Below, in pieces: positions 23,761-30,093 of a DNA stretch of 64,000 nucleotides. The DNA is from Hydractinia symbiolongicarpus (Eukaryota > Cnidaria > Hydrozoa > Anthoathecata > Hydractiniidae). The translations under genes and the position numbers were made by a program. The stretch spans positions 250,001 to 314,000 of the forward strand of contig NC_079880.1 in NCBI RefSeq assembly GCF_029227915.1, given 5' to 3'. The notes beneath the pieces are model-generated. The model worked only from the letters and a program-made list of their open reading frames with translations, was not told where the DNA came from and did no database searches. Positions within the stretch are counted from its first letter, which is position 1. Each line of letters begins with the position of its first letter.

Positions 23761-24160
23761 ATGGCAAGCATATTAGTACTCACGGGTGGGGCTATAATCA
23801 ATGCCCTCGCGTTTAGCGGATCGAATTACTTAATCAGTAAGCTGTCAGGCCATGGCGAGGCCGAGCGTAAAAGGCGTGATAAAGCAATTCGAACAACTTC
23901 AAGCTGCTCAAGCACAGTGGGTAAGAAGAGATCGGCAGGTAAAAGATTGGTATAACCATCAACGAGAGCTGAAAAGGCAAGATGGAGAGAGCTTGAAGGA
24001 GCTCGATGAAGGTATGAGAGACTATTACATCGCAACGATCAAGAAGGTTCCTAAGTTATCCGACTTCTACACGCCCAGCAAGCAGCAACAAGACGGTGAG
24101 CTAACGTTCATCGTTGGATCCTTAGCCCTCCTTGGTTTTGCAGTGTACAAATGGGCGTAA
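23761..24160 (+). pseudogene. Small two-membrane-segment protein with a frameshift
   Basis: ATG 23,761 is preceded by GAAATAAAG and 7 bp follow the capsid stop. The first frame begins MASILVLTGGAIINALAFSG, a hydrophobic N-terminal segment, and becomes charged (EAERKRRDKAI). Near 23,890 homology-like sequence shifts to the +1 frame, where a charged helical stretch (EQLQAAQAQWVRRDRQ), LSDFYTPSKQQQDG and a C-terminal hydrophobic helix (LTFIVGSLALLGFAVYKWA) end at TAA 24,158-24,160. The second frame has its own ATG at 23,852, so two overlapping proteins are formally possible, but a single broken gene is more likely given the decay of its neighbours. I recall full-length relatives in cnidarian genomes; function unknown. 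Confidence 0.65.
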
Positions 24161-24201
24161 CGTCTCCACAGGAGTTCAAATGTTTTCGACTTGTAATAAA
24201 C

Positions 24202-25226
24202 ATGTCGAAACATATTCCCACAGAGAAGGAGGTAGAAAAATTAAGCAGTATTTACTATACCCCTGAAAATTTATGGACTGGTCGGAAGGCTGTTAAATTG
24301 CTCGCTGAGCACAGTGGACTACCTAAAAAAAAAGTCGTACACTGGCTATCTCGTCAGTTGCTCTGGCTCAGACATATCAAGGGGCCCAAGCGCATCAACT
24401 ACCCGCATTTCACAATCACAAAGCCCAATGAAATGCATCAATTTGATTTGCTCTATATGCCTCATAACAAAGTATACAGTAACGTGTACAAATATATCCT
24501 CACAGGGATCGATGTAGCCTCGAGATACAAGGTAGCTAGACCATTGAGAACGAAGAAAGCCAGCGAAGTCGCTGACATGATCAAAGACATTTACGCGAAG
24601 CCCGGAGGCAAAGCAAGACCTTTACGTTATCCGAAGATCTTCCAGTGTGACAACGGTAGTGAGTTTAAGTCAGATGTGACAAAACTGCTAGAGGGCAAAG
24701 GGGTCGAGATTAAGCGCGCAACCACCAAATATCATCATACGTTCACAGCCTTTGGCGAGTCCTATAACAAGGTGCTTGCGGAGAGACTGTTCAAGACCCA
24801 GGATGCACAAGAGTTGGTCACTGATGAGACTAGTACTACATGGGTGAAACATCTGTACACCATCGTGCCATGATCGGCATGAAACCTTCAAAAGCGATCA
24901 AGATGGACGAAGTCCTACTTAAGAAAGGCGAGGAATATCCCGAGGAAAAGCCGTTACCTGAGGACGGTCTTAACTTGTACCTGCTACAACCGGGAGAAGA
25001 GCATGGTGATGCGCAAAGACGTGCTACTGACGCCTGGTGGAGCAAAAAGACGTATAGAATCGTTCGTGCTCTTGCTGAGACGGCCGTGTCAGCGGAAGGT
25101 CGTAGCCCGTCTAGCCGTCTTCTGTACTATTTGGCAGATGGGCCTGATCGAAGCTTTGTGGCAGAGGAGTTGATGCTGGTGCCGGAAGATGTTGAAGTAC
25201 CTCCCGAGCATGTTAAGGAGTGGTAA
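24202..25226 (+). pseudogene. Maverick DDE-type integrase, frameshifted
   Basis: Start ATG 24,202 (MSKHIPTEKEVEKL, preceded by GTAATAAAC) is preferred to the in-frame ATG at 24,151, which overlaps the previous gene. Residues about 1-60 form an N-terminal helical region. The catalytic core shows HQFDLLYMP (Asp82), FQCDNGSEFK (Asp150) and AFGESYNKVL (Glu186), giving D-D-35-E. The first frame stops at TGA 24,871-24,873. The C-terminal part continues in another frame (from about 24,870): MIGMKPSKAIKMDEVLLKKG, then GPDRSFVAEELMLVPED, a chromodomain/SH3-like tail typical of Maverick integrases, ending TAA 25,224-25,226. The catalytic residues are intact but the frame is broken, so integration activity from this copy is unlikely. 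Confidence 0.9.
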
Positions 25227-26003
25227 GCTGACGATATTTTTTTTTTGTAATCTATCAGGGTTACAAAAAAAATCCTGGATCTCGACAAGCTCCATCAATC
25301 TCTGATGTGTATAATTACGACCTAATCGAAAGTGCCTTGGACGTTCAGGATTTATTTCAATGCATCCACGCTCTCGGAGCCAGTTGTAATGTACAATGGC
25401 ATTTGGGGTTTCTGCAAGAACGACGAGTTGACCGTTGGGATGATCTGTTAAGTTGTTGCGAATCTCTTGCGCTACATGGCCTTGTTGCCCACATATAGCG
25501 ACATACGGATATTCATCATCGTTATTCTTTTGTATTATAACCATTCCGTTATCCTTTCTAGGATCTTGCGCACATGGAACATGTCGCTGTCGCAGCTCTA
25601 TGATTTCTTGCTCTTGTGCGGCTAACGTTCGATCCTTGTAATTCAAGCCGTTGTAGCGCAGAACCAGCTCCGCTTTCTTTTTTTCAACAAACCAATCCAA
25701 AAATGGTTCTGCTTCAGGTCTACCATACCTCAAGAGGAAGCAGTAAAGGCCTGGCTCTGTCAGCAAAACTGTGTTTGGGTGGACAGATCTGTCCACCTCA
25801 TCGAGCTCAGCAAAAAAAGCGTCGCCAAGCCGTATTTTGTACTTGTCGGGAACAAGTCTCTGAAGGGCTTTTACTCCCACCTCCCGCTTATAGCCCGCGG
25901 CTCTCCAAACATCGGAGGCAACGATGCATTGACCTTTATACTGACCTTTACACTGAAATGATCGGACTTGCTTTCCTTCAAAGCAATCAACCACAAGAGA
26001 CAT
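25089..26003 (-). CDS. BRO-N domain protein with DUF3627-like C-terminal region
   Basis: Start ATG 26,003 (MSLVVDCFEGKQ); six codons upstream are open only from TTG. Residues about 1-115 match a BRO-N domain: VASDVWRAAGYK, ALQRLVPDKYKIRLGD, TVLLTEPGLYCFLLRYGRPE and AEPFLDWFVEKKKAEL. BRO-N proteins are DNA-binding regulators of baculoviruses, other large DNA viruses and phages. A central linker contains LAAQEQEIIELRQ. Residues about 155-240 (NGMVIIQKNNDDEYPYVAIC, LVVLAETPNAIVHYNWL) resemble the C-terminal module of viral BRO relatives. The frame does not stop at the palindrome at 25,239-25,272; it runs about 60 more codons antisense to integrase. The natural end was therefore probably near 25,273 and its stop has been lost. 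Confidence 0.8.
   Translation of the reverse strand: MSLVVDCFEGKQVRSFQCKGQYKGQCIVASDVWRAAGYKREVGVKALQRLVPDKYKIRLGDAFFAELDEVDRSVHPNTVLLTEPGLYCFLLRYGRPEAEPFLDWFVEKKKAELVLRYNGLNYKDRTLAAQEQEIIELRQRHVPCAQDPRKDNGMVIIQKNNDDEYPYVAICGQQGHVAQEIRNNLTDHPNGQLVVLAETPNAIVHYNWLRERGCIEINPERPRHFRLGRNYTHQRLMELVEIQDFFCNPDRLQKKNIVSLPLLNMLGRYFNIFRHQHQLLCHKASIRPICQIVQKTARRATTFR
25239..25272. terminator. Inverted repeat between integrase and BRO-N genes
   Basis: TTTTTTTTGTAA (25,239-25,250) pairs perfectly with TTACAAAAAAAA (25,261-25,272) around a 10-nt loop. It lies 12 bp beyond the integrase stop, at the expected 3' end of the convergent BRO-N gene. Its placement matches the other gene-end palindromes, although its sequence differs. 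Confidence 0.55.
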
Positions 26004-26037
26004 CTTTCTTATACACGCCAAGGCTCAACCACAGTTT

Positions 26038-26064
26038 TTTTGTGATTCGAAAAAAGTCACAAAA
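26038..26064. terminator. Inverted repeat after the 60-aa gene
   Basis: TTTTGTGA (26,038-26,045) pairs with TCACAAAA (26,057-26,064) around an 11-nt loop. It directly follows the TAA of the leftward 60-aa gene (26,065-26,067) and precedes the BRO-N start at 26,003. It could be a transcript end or part of the BRO-N promoter. Confidence 0.45.
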
Positions 26065-26247
26065 TTACTGGATCCAATAACGAACACCAAGCTGAGGAAG
26101 CCATGGATATTTTTTGCATAACTCTTCAATATCCCGAGTCGTGTTTACCAGTTTGCTATCATCGTCATCATGCACTGCATCCATCAGTCTGTCGTGGGCT
26201 CTCAAAAGAGCTTGATACACAGCTTTAATTACGCTCTCATTATCCAT
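26065..26247 (-). CDS. 60-aa small helical protein, function unknown
   Basis: A short intact frame, MDNESVIKAVYQALLRAHDR to YWIQ, with an acidic cluster (HDDDDSK) and a short aromatic/proline tail (KKYPWLPQLGVRYWIQ). No known motif is recognised. Support for its reality is contextual: the ATG is preceded by ATATAAGAAAAG, the usual start-proximal motif here, and the stop directly abuts an inverted repeat like those at other gene ends. It sits between the packaging ATPase and BRO-N genes in the same direction. Confidence 0.5.
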   Translation of the reverse strand: MDNESVIKAVYQALLRAHDRLMDAVHDDDDSKLVNTTRDIEELCKKYPWLPQLGVRYWIQ

Positions 26248-26306
26248 CTTTTCTTATATGTTAAGAGTCTAACCAACAATCTTGTAACTTCTAGGATGCT
26301 CCAGTC

Positions 26307-26869
26307 TTACGTACAATTAACATGCTTTGACTTTTTCAGCTGAGCCTTAATAATGGAAATTTCTTCCCTACTTGAAATTACATCGTTCTCTTCATGAATG
26401 AGCTCAAACTCCTTCCGATTCTTCGGATACCAGACAAAAAGCTGTTTCATTTGATCCCTTATTGTTATTGGGATCTTCTTATATCTTTTTGTTAGTAACC
26501 AGAGACTATGTGATTGCGATGTCTACCCGAAACAGCTAGTTCTAGCAACGCACCACGAGTTTTGTCGAGACTCTCGTCGGCTATCATATCGTTAACGATA
26601 AACAACGTCTCTTCGCCCGCCAACAATGACAGTTTTTGGATCCACTCGAAGAGTTGATCCTTGGGGTCCACCAGAAACACGTAGTCATCCCTCCATAGCG
26701 AGGATCTCTCTTGATAGGTCTTGTTCCAGCGGATTGTATGTTGTCGAATGTTGTCGAAATGCTGCCTATAATCGTTCTCAAGCAAATCCAGGACACGCTG
26801 CGTCTTGCCACAACTTGTCGGTCCAGTAAAGATTGCCGTATGCGGCTCCTTGACAATGTCTAGAGTCAT
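26307..26869 (-). pseudogene. A32/FtsK-type genome packaging ATPase, frameshifted
   Basis: Start ATG 26,869 (MTLDIVKEPHTAIFTG) is preceded by GTAAAATAAA. Walker A is GPTSCGKT at about residues 16-23. A Walker B-like strand is ETLFIVNDMIADESLDK at about 86-102, with Asn-Asp where many relatives have two acidic residues. The motif LLELAVSGRHRNH follows. The first frame ends at TAA 26,492-26,494, but from about 26,511 another frame continues the family pattern with SLWLLTKRYKKIP and KQLFVWYPKNRKEFELIHEE, ending TAA 26,307-26,309. The whole would be near 187 residues, slightly short for the family. In Mavericks this ATPase is thought to drive DNA packaging into capsids. The frameshift makes this copy non-functional. 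Confidence 0.85.
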
Positions 26870-27003
26870 TTTATTTTACTCGTGTTTGCCTTGGGTAGAC
26901 ATGCTAGGGTGCTTACTTAGAGATGAAGCGGTTACCTTTTCTAATGTTCTCGCTTGCCCACATTGGTTGGGTATTTGTATAGTGTAGTCTTCTCGTTGGT
27001 CAA

Positions 27004-27246
27004 CTATTTTGGAGGCATCATGGAACGCTTATACCACCCTTGTTTTATCGCGTAATCGTCGAATAATATCGCTCCTGTCATATATCCAGCGAGCTTCAAG
27101 CCGTCCTCCATGTCCATCTTGGCCCCCGGTCTAGAAACTCCCAGAGCTTTTTTCGCGCCTAGCGCCAAGACAATAGTATAGGATACTAGTCTGACAGATT
27201 ACCACAAGGAATCGACGACTTCTTTCTGATACTCTTTGCTGCTCAT
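27004..27246 (-). pseudogene. Small hydrophobic membrane protein with early stop
   Basis: ATG 27,246 (MSSKEYQKEVVDSLW), directly preceded by TTAATAA, opens an 80-codon frame ending TAG 27,004-27,006. It is interrupted by TAA at 27,199-27,201 (codon 16). Beyond the stop the same frame encodes a hydrophobic segment (LVSYTIVLALGAKKALGV), then DMEDGLKLAGYMTGAILFDD and a Lys/Arg/Met tail. I recall similar small proteins in cnidarian genomes. It sits between two other leftward small-protein genes and was probably a virion or membrane component; no function can be assigned. The 134 bp to its left (26,870-27,003) hold nothing I recognise. Confidence 0.6.
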
Positions 27247-27255
27247 TTATTAAGG

Positions 27256-27657
27256 TTATCGCATCTTGAAAATGTCGATATGACGCCCTTCCGCTGACAC
27301 GGTCGCCAGGCGATCGCGTTGCTTTTGCGTGGGTTGAGACGGCCCTTGCTCATGCTGAGCCGCCAGGCGATCCGCTGGCGCACCTGTGGAGACGGTTTCA
27401 GCAGGCTTCTTACGTATGTAATAGACTGCCACGCAAACGGCAAGTACGGCAATGCCTCCAGCGCCATAGAGATATGCACTGTCCGGGAACTTGTGAGGAC
27501 TTGCGACAGGTTCCTGACCCTCTTGCGAAGCACTTTTGCCCAAGTTCTTCTGTAAGTCAGCCTTGTTCTTGCGATTCCATTCAGCAAGTCTCTTGCCAGC
27601 AGCAACACGACCCTCATTCTTCTTGGTTATGACTTGGTTAGATTGTTCTTCACTCAT
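27256..27657 (-). CDS. 133-aa basic single-pass membrane protein
   Basis: Intact frame from ATG 27,657 (MSEEQSNQVITKKNEG), directly preceded by CTAAATAA. Residues about 12-45 are basic (GRVAAGKRLAEWNRKNKADL), about 63-82 form a transmembrane helix (LYGAGGIAVLAVCVAVYYI) followed by RKKP, and the rest is a disordered tail holding DRLAAQHEQ and a second DRLATVSAEG. From memory it belongs to a small-protein family common in cnidarian elements, with a conserved GRVAAGKRLAE core. The basic N-terminus plus membrane anchor could tie DNA to a membrane or capsid; that is speculation. It lies 9 bp upstream of the next leftward gene. Confidence 0.75.
   Translation of the reverse strand: MSEEQSNQVITKKNEGRVAAGKRLAEWNRKNKADLQKNLGKSASQEGQEPVASPHKFPDSAYLYGAGGIAVLAVCVAVYYIRKKPAETVSTGAPADRLAAQHEQGPSQPTQKQRDRLATVSAEGRHIDIFKMR
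27297..27315 (+). repeat. Partial copy of the dispersed 27-bp motif
   Basis: Only the second half matches well: CGGTCGCCAGGCGATC. It is read leftward as DRLATV, 22 residues after copy 5 in the same protein. Confidence 0.5.
27346..27372 (+). repeat. Dispersed 27-bp motif, copy 5
   Basis: TTGCTCATGCTG followed by AGCCGCCAGGCGATC. It is read leftward as DRLAAQHEQ in the tail of the 133-aa membrane protein. Closest relative is the antisense copy at 21,080. Confidence 0.75.
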
Positions 27658-27705
27658 TTATTTAGACTTGCCCTTGGAAAAATAGTAGGTGAAAAGAGGT
27701 TTTTA

Positions 27706-28051
27706 TCTGAGGTTCTTCGATTGGGGGTAGAGGTGACTGTCGATTCAACAGGGACCTATAATGAAGGTAAGCCATTTATATCAATGAATTTGGGGTTTAT
27801 AATTTGATATTTGGAAGCAGCCGAAGCAAGTCAAAAAGAGCTACAAATGCTCAATTAAAGCTGGGAGTGAGGTGGCACAGGATTCCTGTGCCACCCCACT
27901 CCCTTACAACGACGGCAAAGCTGTGTACATTTCCAAGTCTTTATCTGAAGTGCCCAGATCGGGGGTGGTAGTGGGGTACGTTTCATACCCCACCTACAAC
28001 GAGGGGAAAGCCATCTACTGTTTTAAACGACCAAAGGCTGGCTTGGGCTAA
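27706..28051 (+). pseudogene. Cryptic rightward repeat-protein remnant (YN[E/D]GKA repeats)
   Basis: No ATG-initiated frame covers this, yet three related coding units are visible on the + strand. Unit 1 (27,706-27,774) reads SEVLRLGVEV then TYNEGKP, and its frame stops at TGA 27,805-27,807. In the +1 frame, open from 27,803 to TAA 28,049-28,051, unit 2 has PYNDGKAVYIS (27,902-27,934) and unit 3 (27,944-28,012) has SEVPRSGVVV then TYNEGKAIYC. Units 1 and 3 are both 23 codons with 14 identical residues. Differences within the YNEGK codons are almost all at third positions (TAT/TAC, AAT/AAC, GGT/GGC/GGG, AAG/AAA), so coding was on this strand. The family is not recognised; short beta-repeats are likely. 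Confidence 0.55.
27863..27903. repeat. 20-bp-arm hairpin inside the repeat-coding remnant
   Basis: GGGAGTGAGGTGGCACAGGA (27,863-27,882) pairs with TCCTGTGCCACCCCACTCCC (27,884-27,903), one mismatch, single-base loop. It lies just before the PYNDGKA codons. A weaker hairpin, GTGGGGTA/TACCCCAC at 27,971-27,993, occupies the same place before the third unit. Confidence 0.7.
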
Positions 28052-28288
28052 AAATTTTGTAAAGAGCTTTACAAAATTTCCTTGTAGTGACGAATCAGTG
28101 AATTTTCGACTTTTCTTAGAAATTCCTCTACGTATGCGCGGTTTTTCCGCCTTTACGAGAGTTCGGCTAGCGTTGCAGTCTTTCTCAAAACATTTCGGTA
28201 CTGGTCTTCGTCTACCATCCAATACTGCCTTTTCAATTTTTTTGTTAATTATCTGACTGCTCCCCATCTTCTTCTTGCTGTTCATCAT
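27983..28288 (-). CDS. Possible small basic protein, doubtful
   Basis: An open frame of 101 codons starting MMNSKKKMGSSQIINKK. Its first 68 residues are strongly basic (LDGRRRPVPKCFEKD, KPRIRRGISKKSRKF) and could be a genuine nucleic-acid-binding protein. The last third is antisense to the repeat remnant and the palindrome at 28,052, so a natural stop near 28,082 may have been lost, as for BRO-N. It overlaps by 44 bp, in another frame, the tail of the gene at 28,245-28,771. The overlap and lack of a recognised family keep confidence low. Confidence 0.25.
   Translation of the reverse strand: MMNSKKKMGSSQIINKKIEKAVLDGRRRPVPKCFEKDCNASRTLVKAEKPRIRRGISKKSRKFTDSSLQGNFVKLFTKFLAQASLWSFKTVDGFPLVVGGV
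28052..28079. terminator. Perfect 13-bp-arm palindrome after the repeat remnant
   Basis: AAATTTTGTAAAG (28,052-28,064) pairs exactly with CTTTACAAAATTT (28,067-28,079) around a 2-nt loop. It starts directly after the TAA at 28,049-28,051, as at other gene ends here, and supports the reality of the rightward frame. Confidence 0.6.
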
Positions 28289-28771
28289 CTCGCTCTTTAT
28301 CTGTCTTATGTTTCACGGAGAGCTGAGTGTGATTAATGGTATGAGCAGCAACCAAGAGTGGCGCTAGAAATTTCCAAAGGCAGAGTACACAAGGATCCCC
28401 AAATCTGCCATGGAGTCCTTGATAATCGGATCTTCCTCGATGTCTTTTTTCAGACTCTCCGCACTATCGAGTTGAACAACATTACCTACGGCCTTCGCGT
28501 ACATGCTAATCGCATGTGAAGATAGTGCCTTGGCGGTCTTTTCTCCTTTCTCGTGAATTTCACGTTGAACGAATTCCGCGTACGCTTTTTCGATCACCTC
28601 ATCTGATGCCTTGTCAACAAAGCTTTCAGTACATTTCTTCGGCAAGAGATGCTGTTTGCCTTTGCGTATAGCATCCTTCAAGGCTTGACGTTTGTCGATA
28701 CGTTTTTCTTTGGGTTGAAAGGCTTCCGCAGGTGTGTCTACAACATCAAATATAGCTGTAATCTCACTCAT
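28245..28771 (-). pseudogene. Accessory protein (MSEITAIFDVVD family) with a frameshift
   Basis: The preferred start is ATG 28,771 (MSEITAIFDVVDTPAE), preceded by GTTAATAAAG. A 31-codon in-frame extension to ATG 28,864 encodes a hydrophobic segment (LTVAIILPYVLIVLCFL) and may be a separate tiny membrane protein or chance. The core has a basic segment (KDAIRKGKQHLLPKKCTES), a helical region (DEVIEKAYAEFVQREIHEKG) and DPIIKDSMADLGILV. The frame meets TAG at 28,364-28,366 just after SAFGNF. A second frame continues LAPLLVAAHTINH and an acidic tail to TAA 28,245-28,247. I recall such proteins, ending with a similar APVLVAAHT stretch, in cnidarian genomes. Function is unknown; this copy is broken by one frameshift. 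Confidence 0.6.
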
Positions 28772-28896
28772 CTTTATTAACACCCTTCTAAAACGCAAAA
28801 AGCAGAGCACGATCAAGACGTACGGAAGGATTATTGCTACGGTGAGGCCTATGTCGTTCATCATTTTTATTTTTCAAAACAAAACCCTCGCAAGGG

Positions 28897-28946
28897 AACC
28901 CTCTGGTTTTTTTTTTGTTTTTGTTGTTGTTGTTTGAACCCAGAGG
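28897..28946. repeat. Inverted repeat with 30-nt T-rich loop
   Basis: AACCCTCTGG (28,897-28,906) pairs with CCAGAGGGTT (28,937-28,946). The loop is a T/G homopolymer-like tract. It lies upstream of the 28,864 start on the opposite side from the HNH gene, at the edge of a gene-free stretch. Confidence 0.4.
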
Positions 28947-29531
28947 GTTTTTGATTCTGTGAGTATACCACTCAGAGCCTTTGGTTCACCATATCCAAGG
29001 TGTTTTTCAGCGCTGTCCTGCTTTGCAGGCTCAGCACACCTGCGCTTTATACTCTATACAGAATGTCGTGCTTGTACTACGCGTTAACGAAACCCACCTT
29101 TTTAAGTGAGCACTTTCAGAGGCCGTTCCTTGCACTGACATTTAACCGACATTTTGGCGCAATTTTCCCCGACTGGCACATTGTGTGGGAGAAACCGGGG
29201 CGAGACGGCCGCTTCCAGCTAGGACGTGCTCTCGCCCGCGCACTCCTACCCTTCCGCCAGGATCTAAGCCTGCTCCCATAATTTTACCATAATTCGAGCT
29301 TGGTATAAAACTATTCAGTATCACCTTGAGTACTACCTGTGTGAAAATTCACGCATCACTGGCTAGCTCGTTTGCTGGTGATGCAGAAAACCTCTTGATT
29401 ATTCAGAAATGTGTTTATCATTTTTGAATGGATGAGGCAAATGAGTTTTATCTTGTTTCTACCGCTTCATACTGAAGAGGAGTGACTCAAAGTTTTGAGA
29501 AAATTTAAAATATTTTTCAACGCGGCCTACT
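28947..29531. other. 585 bp without a recognisable gene
   Basis: A rightward frame of 93 codons (29,000-29,281) shows no family resemblance, no start-proximal A/T motif and no gene-end palindrome, so I treat it as chance. A short inverted repeat GCATCAC/GTGATGC lies at about 29,352-29,383. The sequence between 29,110 and 29,280 is locally richer in G+C and could be part of an interspersed host repeat, which I cannot identify. No tRNA-like fold was seen. Confidence 0.5.
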
Positions 29532-30029
29532 TTACTCAGATATATATCGATGGCCCTTGCTTTGATTATCCTTGGTCCACAAGGGTTGCATGTTAGTATA
29601 GTGGAGCCTTGCTAATTGCACCTTCTCGCTGGGGTATTCCCCGTTCTCTCTGTATTTTAGTGGCACCTTGTGATCAAACTGCCACTGCCCTCGGTTTCCC
29701 CAGCACATCCCGTCCTTGAATTGGGCCTGGATATGACCGATAAATGTGCAGATATTGCATCCAAGGTACTCAGTAGAGGCTATTTCGGTATCATACCTTA
29801 GAGCAGCGTGAATTCTGGCCTTAATGAGGTCATACTTATACCCTGGGAAATCGCATATGTGGCATTGTCTTGTTCTTTTTTTATGCGGGCATTTGCTACG
29901 TGCTATTGACGCGTTGTTACTATCGCGGCATTTGATACACAATTTTGTCAATTGACCGTTACGTTGACTCTTGAAATTGTCGAGTAAAAAAGAGTAATTA
30001 CAGTGCGTACATTTTTTATAACCCTCCAT
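29532..30029 (-). CDS. HNH endonuclease-like protein with N-terminal zinc ribbon
   Basis: Intact 165-residue frame from ATG 30,029 (MEGYKKCTHCNYSFL), preceded by CAAATAAAAA. The N-terminal module has CTHC (about 7-10) and CIKC (about 31-34), then a second pair CHIC (about 55-58), both likely zinc sites. The C-terminal half carries LGCNICTFIGHIQAQFKDGM, GQWQFDHKVPLKY with the core Asp-His, and HYTNMQPLWTKDNQSKGHR supplying Asn residues of an HNH/beta-beta-alpha-metal fold. This arrangement is shared with HNH proteins of large DNA viruses. It may be a homing-type nuclease or act in genome processing. It lies just downstream of the polymerase gene. Confidence 0.8.
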   Translation of the reverse strand: MEGYKKCTHCNYSFLLDNFKSQRNGQLTKLCIKCRDSNNASIARSKCPHKKRTRQCHICDFPGYKYDLIKARIHAALRYDTEIASTEYLGCNICTFIGHIQAQFKDGMCWGNRGQWQFDHKVPLKYRENGEYPSEKVQLARLHYTNMQPLWTKDNQSKGHRYISE

Positions 30030-30042
30030 TTTTTATTTGTTA

Positions 30043-30071
30043 ATTTTTGTGAGGTACTACCTCACAAAAAT
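30043..30071. terminator. Near-perfect 29-bp palindrome between polymerase and HNH genes
   Basis: ATTTTTGTGAGGTA (30,043-30,056) pairs exactly with TACCTCACAAAAAT (30,058-30,071) around a single base. It lies 22 bp beyond the polymerase stop and 13 bp upstream of the HNH start, both leftward, so it could end one transcript, start the next, or both. Confidence 0.6.
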
Positions 30072-30093
30072 CCCGACAGGGAAACCTCACTAT

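Noticed and set aside
23852-23955. Programmed +1 frameshift in the small membrane-protein gene
   Set aside because: No clear slippery site was seen at the shift, and adjacent genes have plain inactivating changes. Not fully excluded.
29000-29281. Rightward 93-codon frame in the gene-poor stretch
   Set aside because: No family resemblance, no upstream A/T motif and no palindrome at its end.
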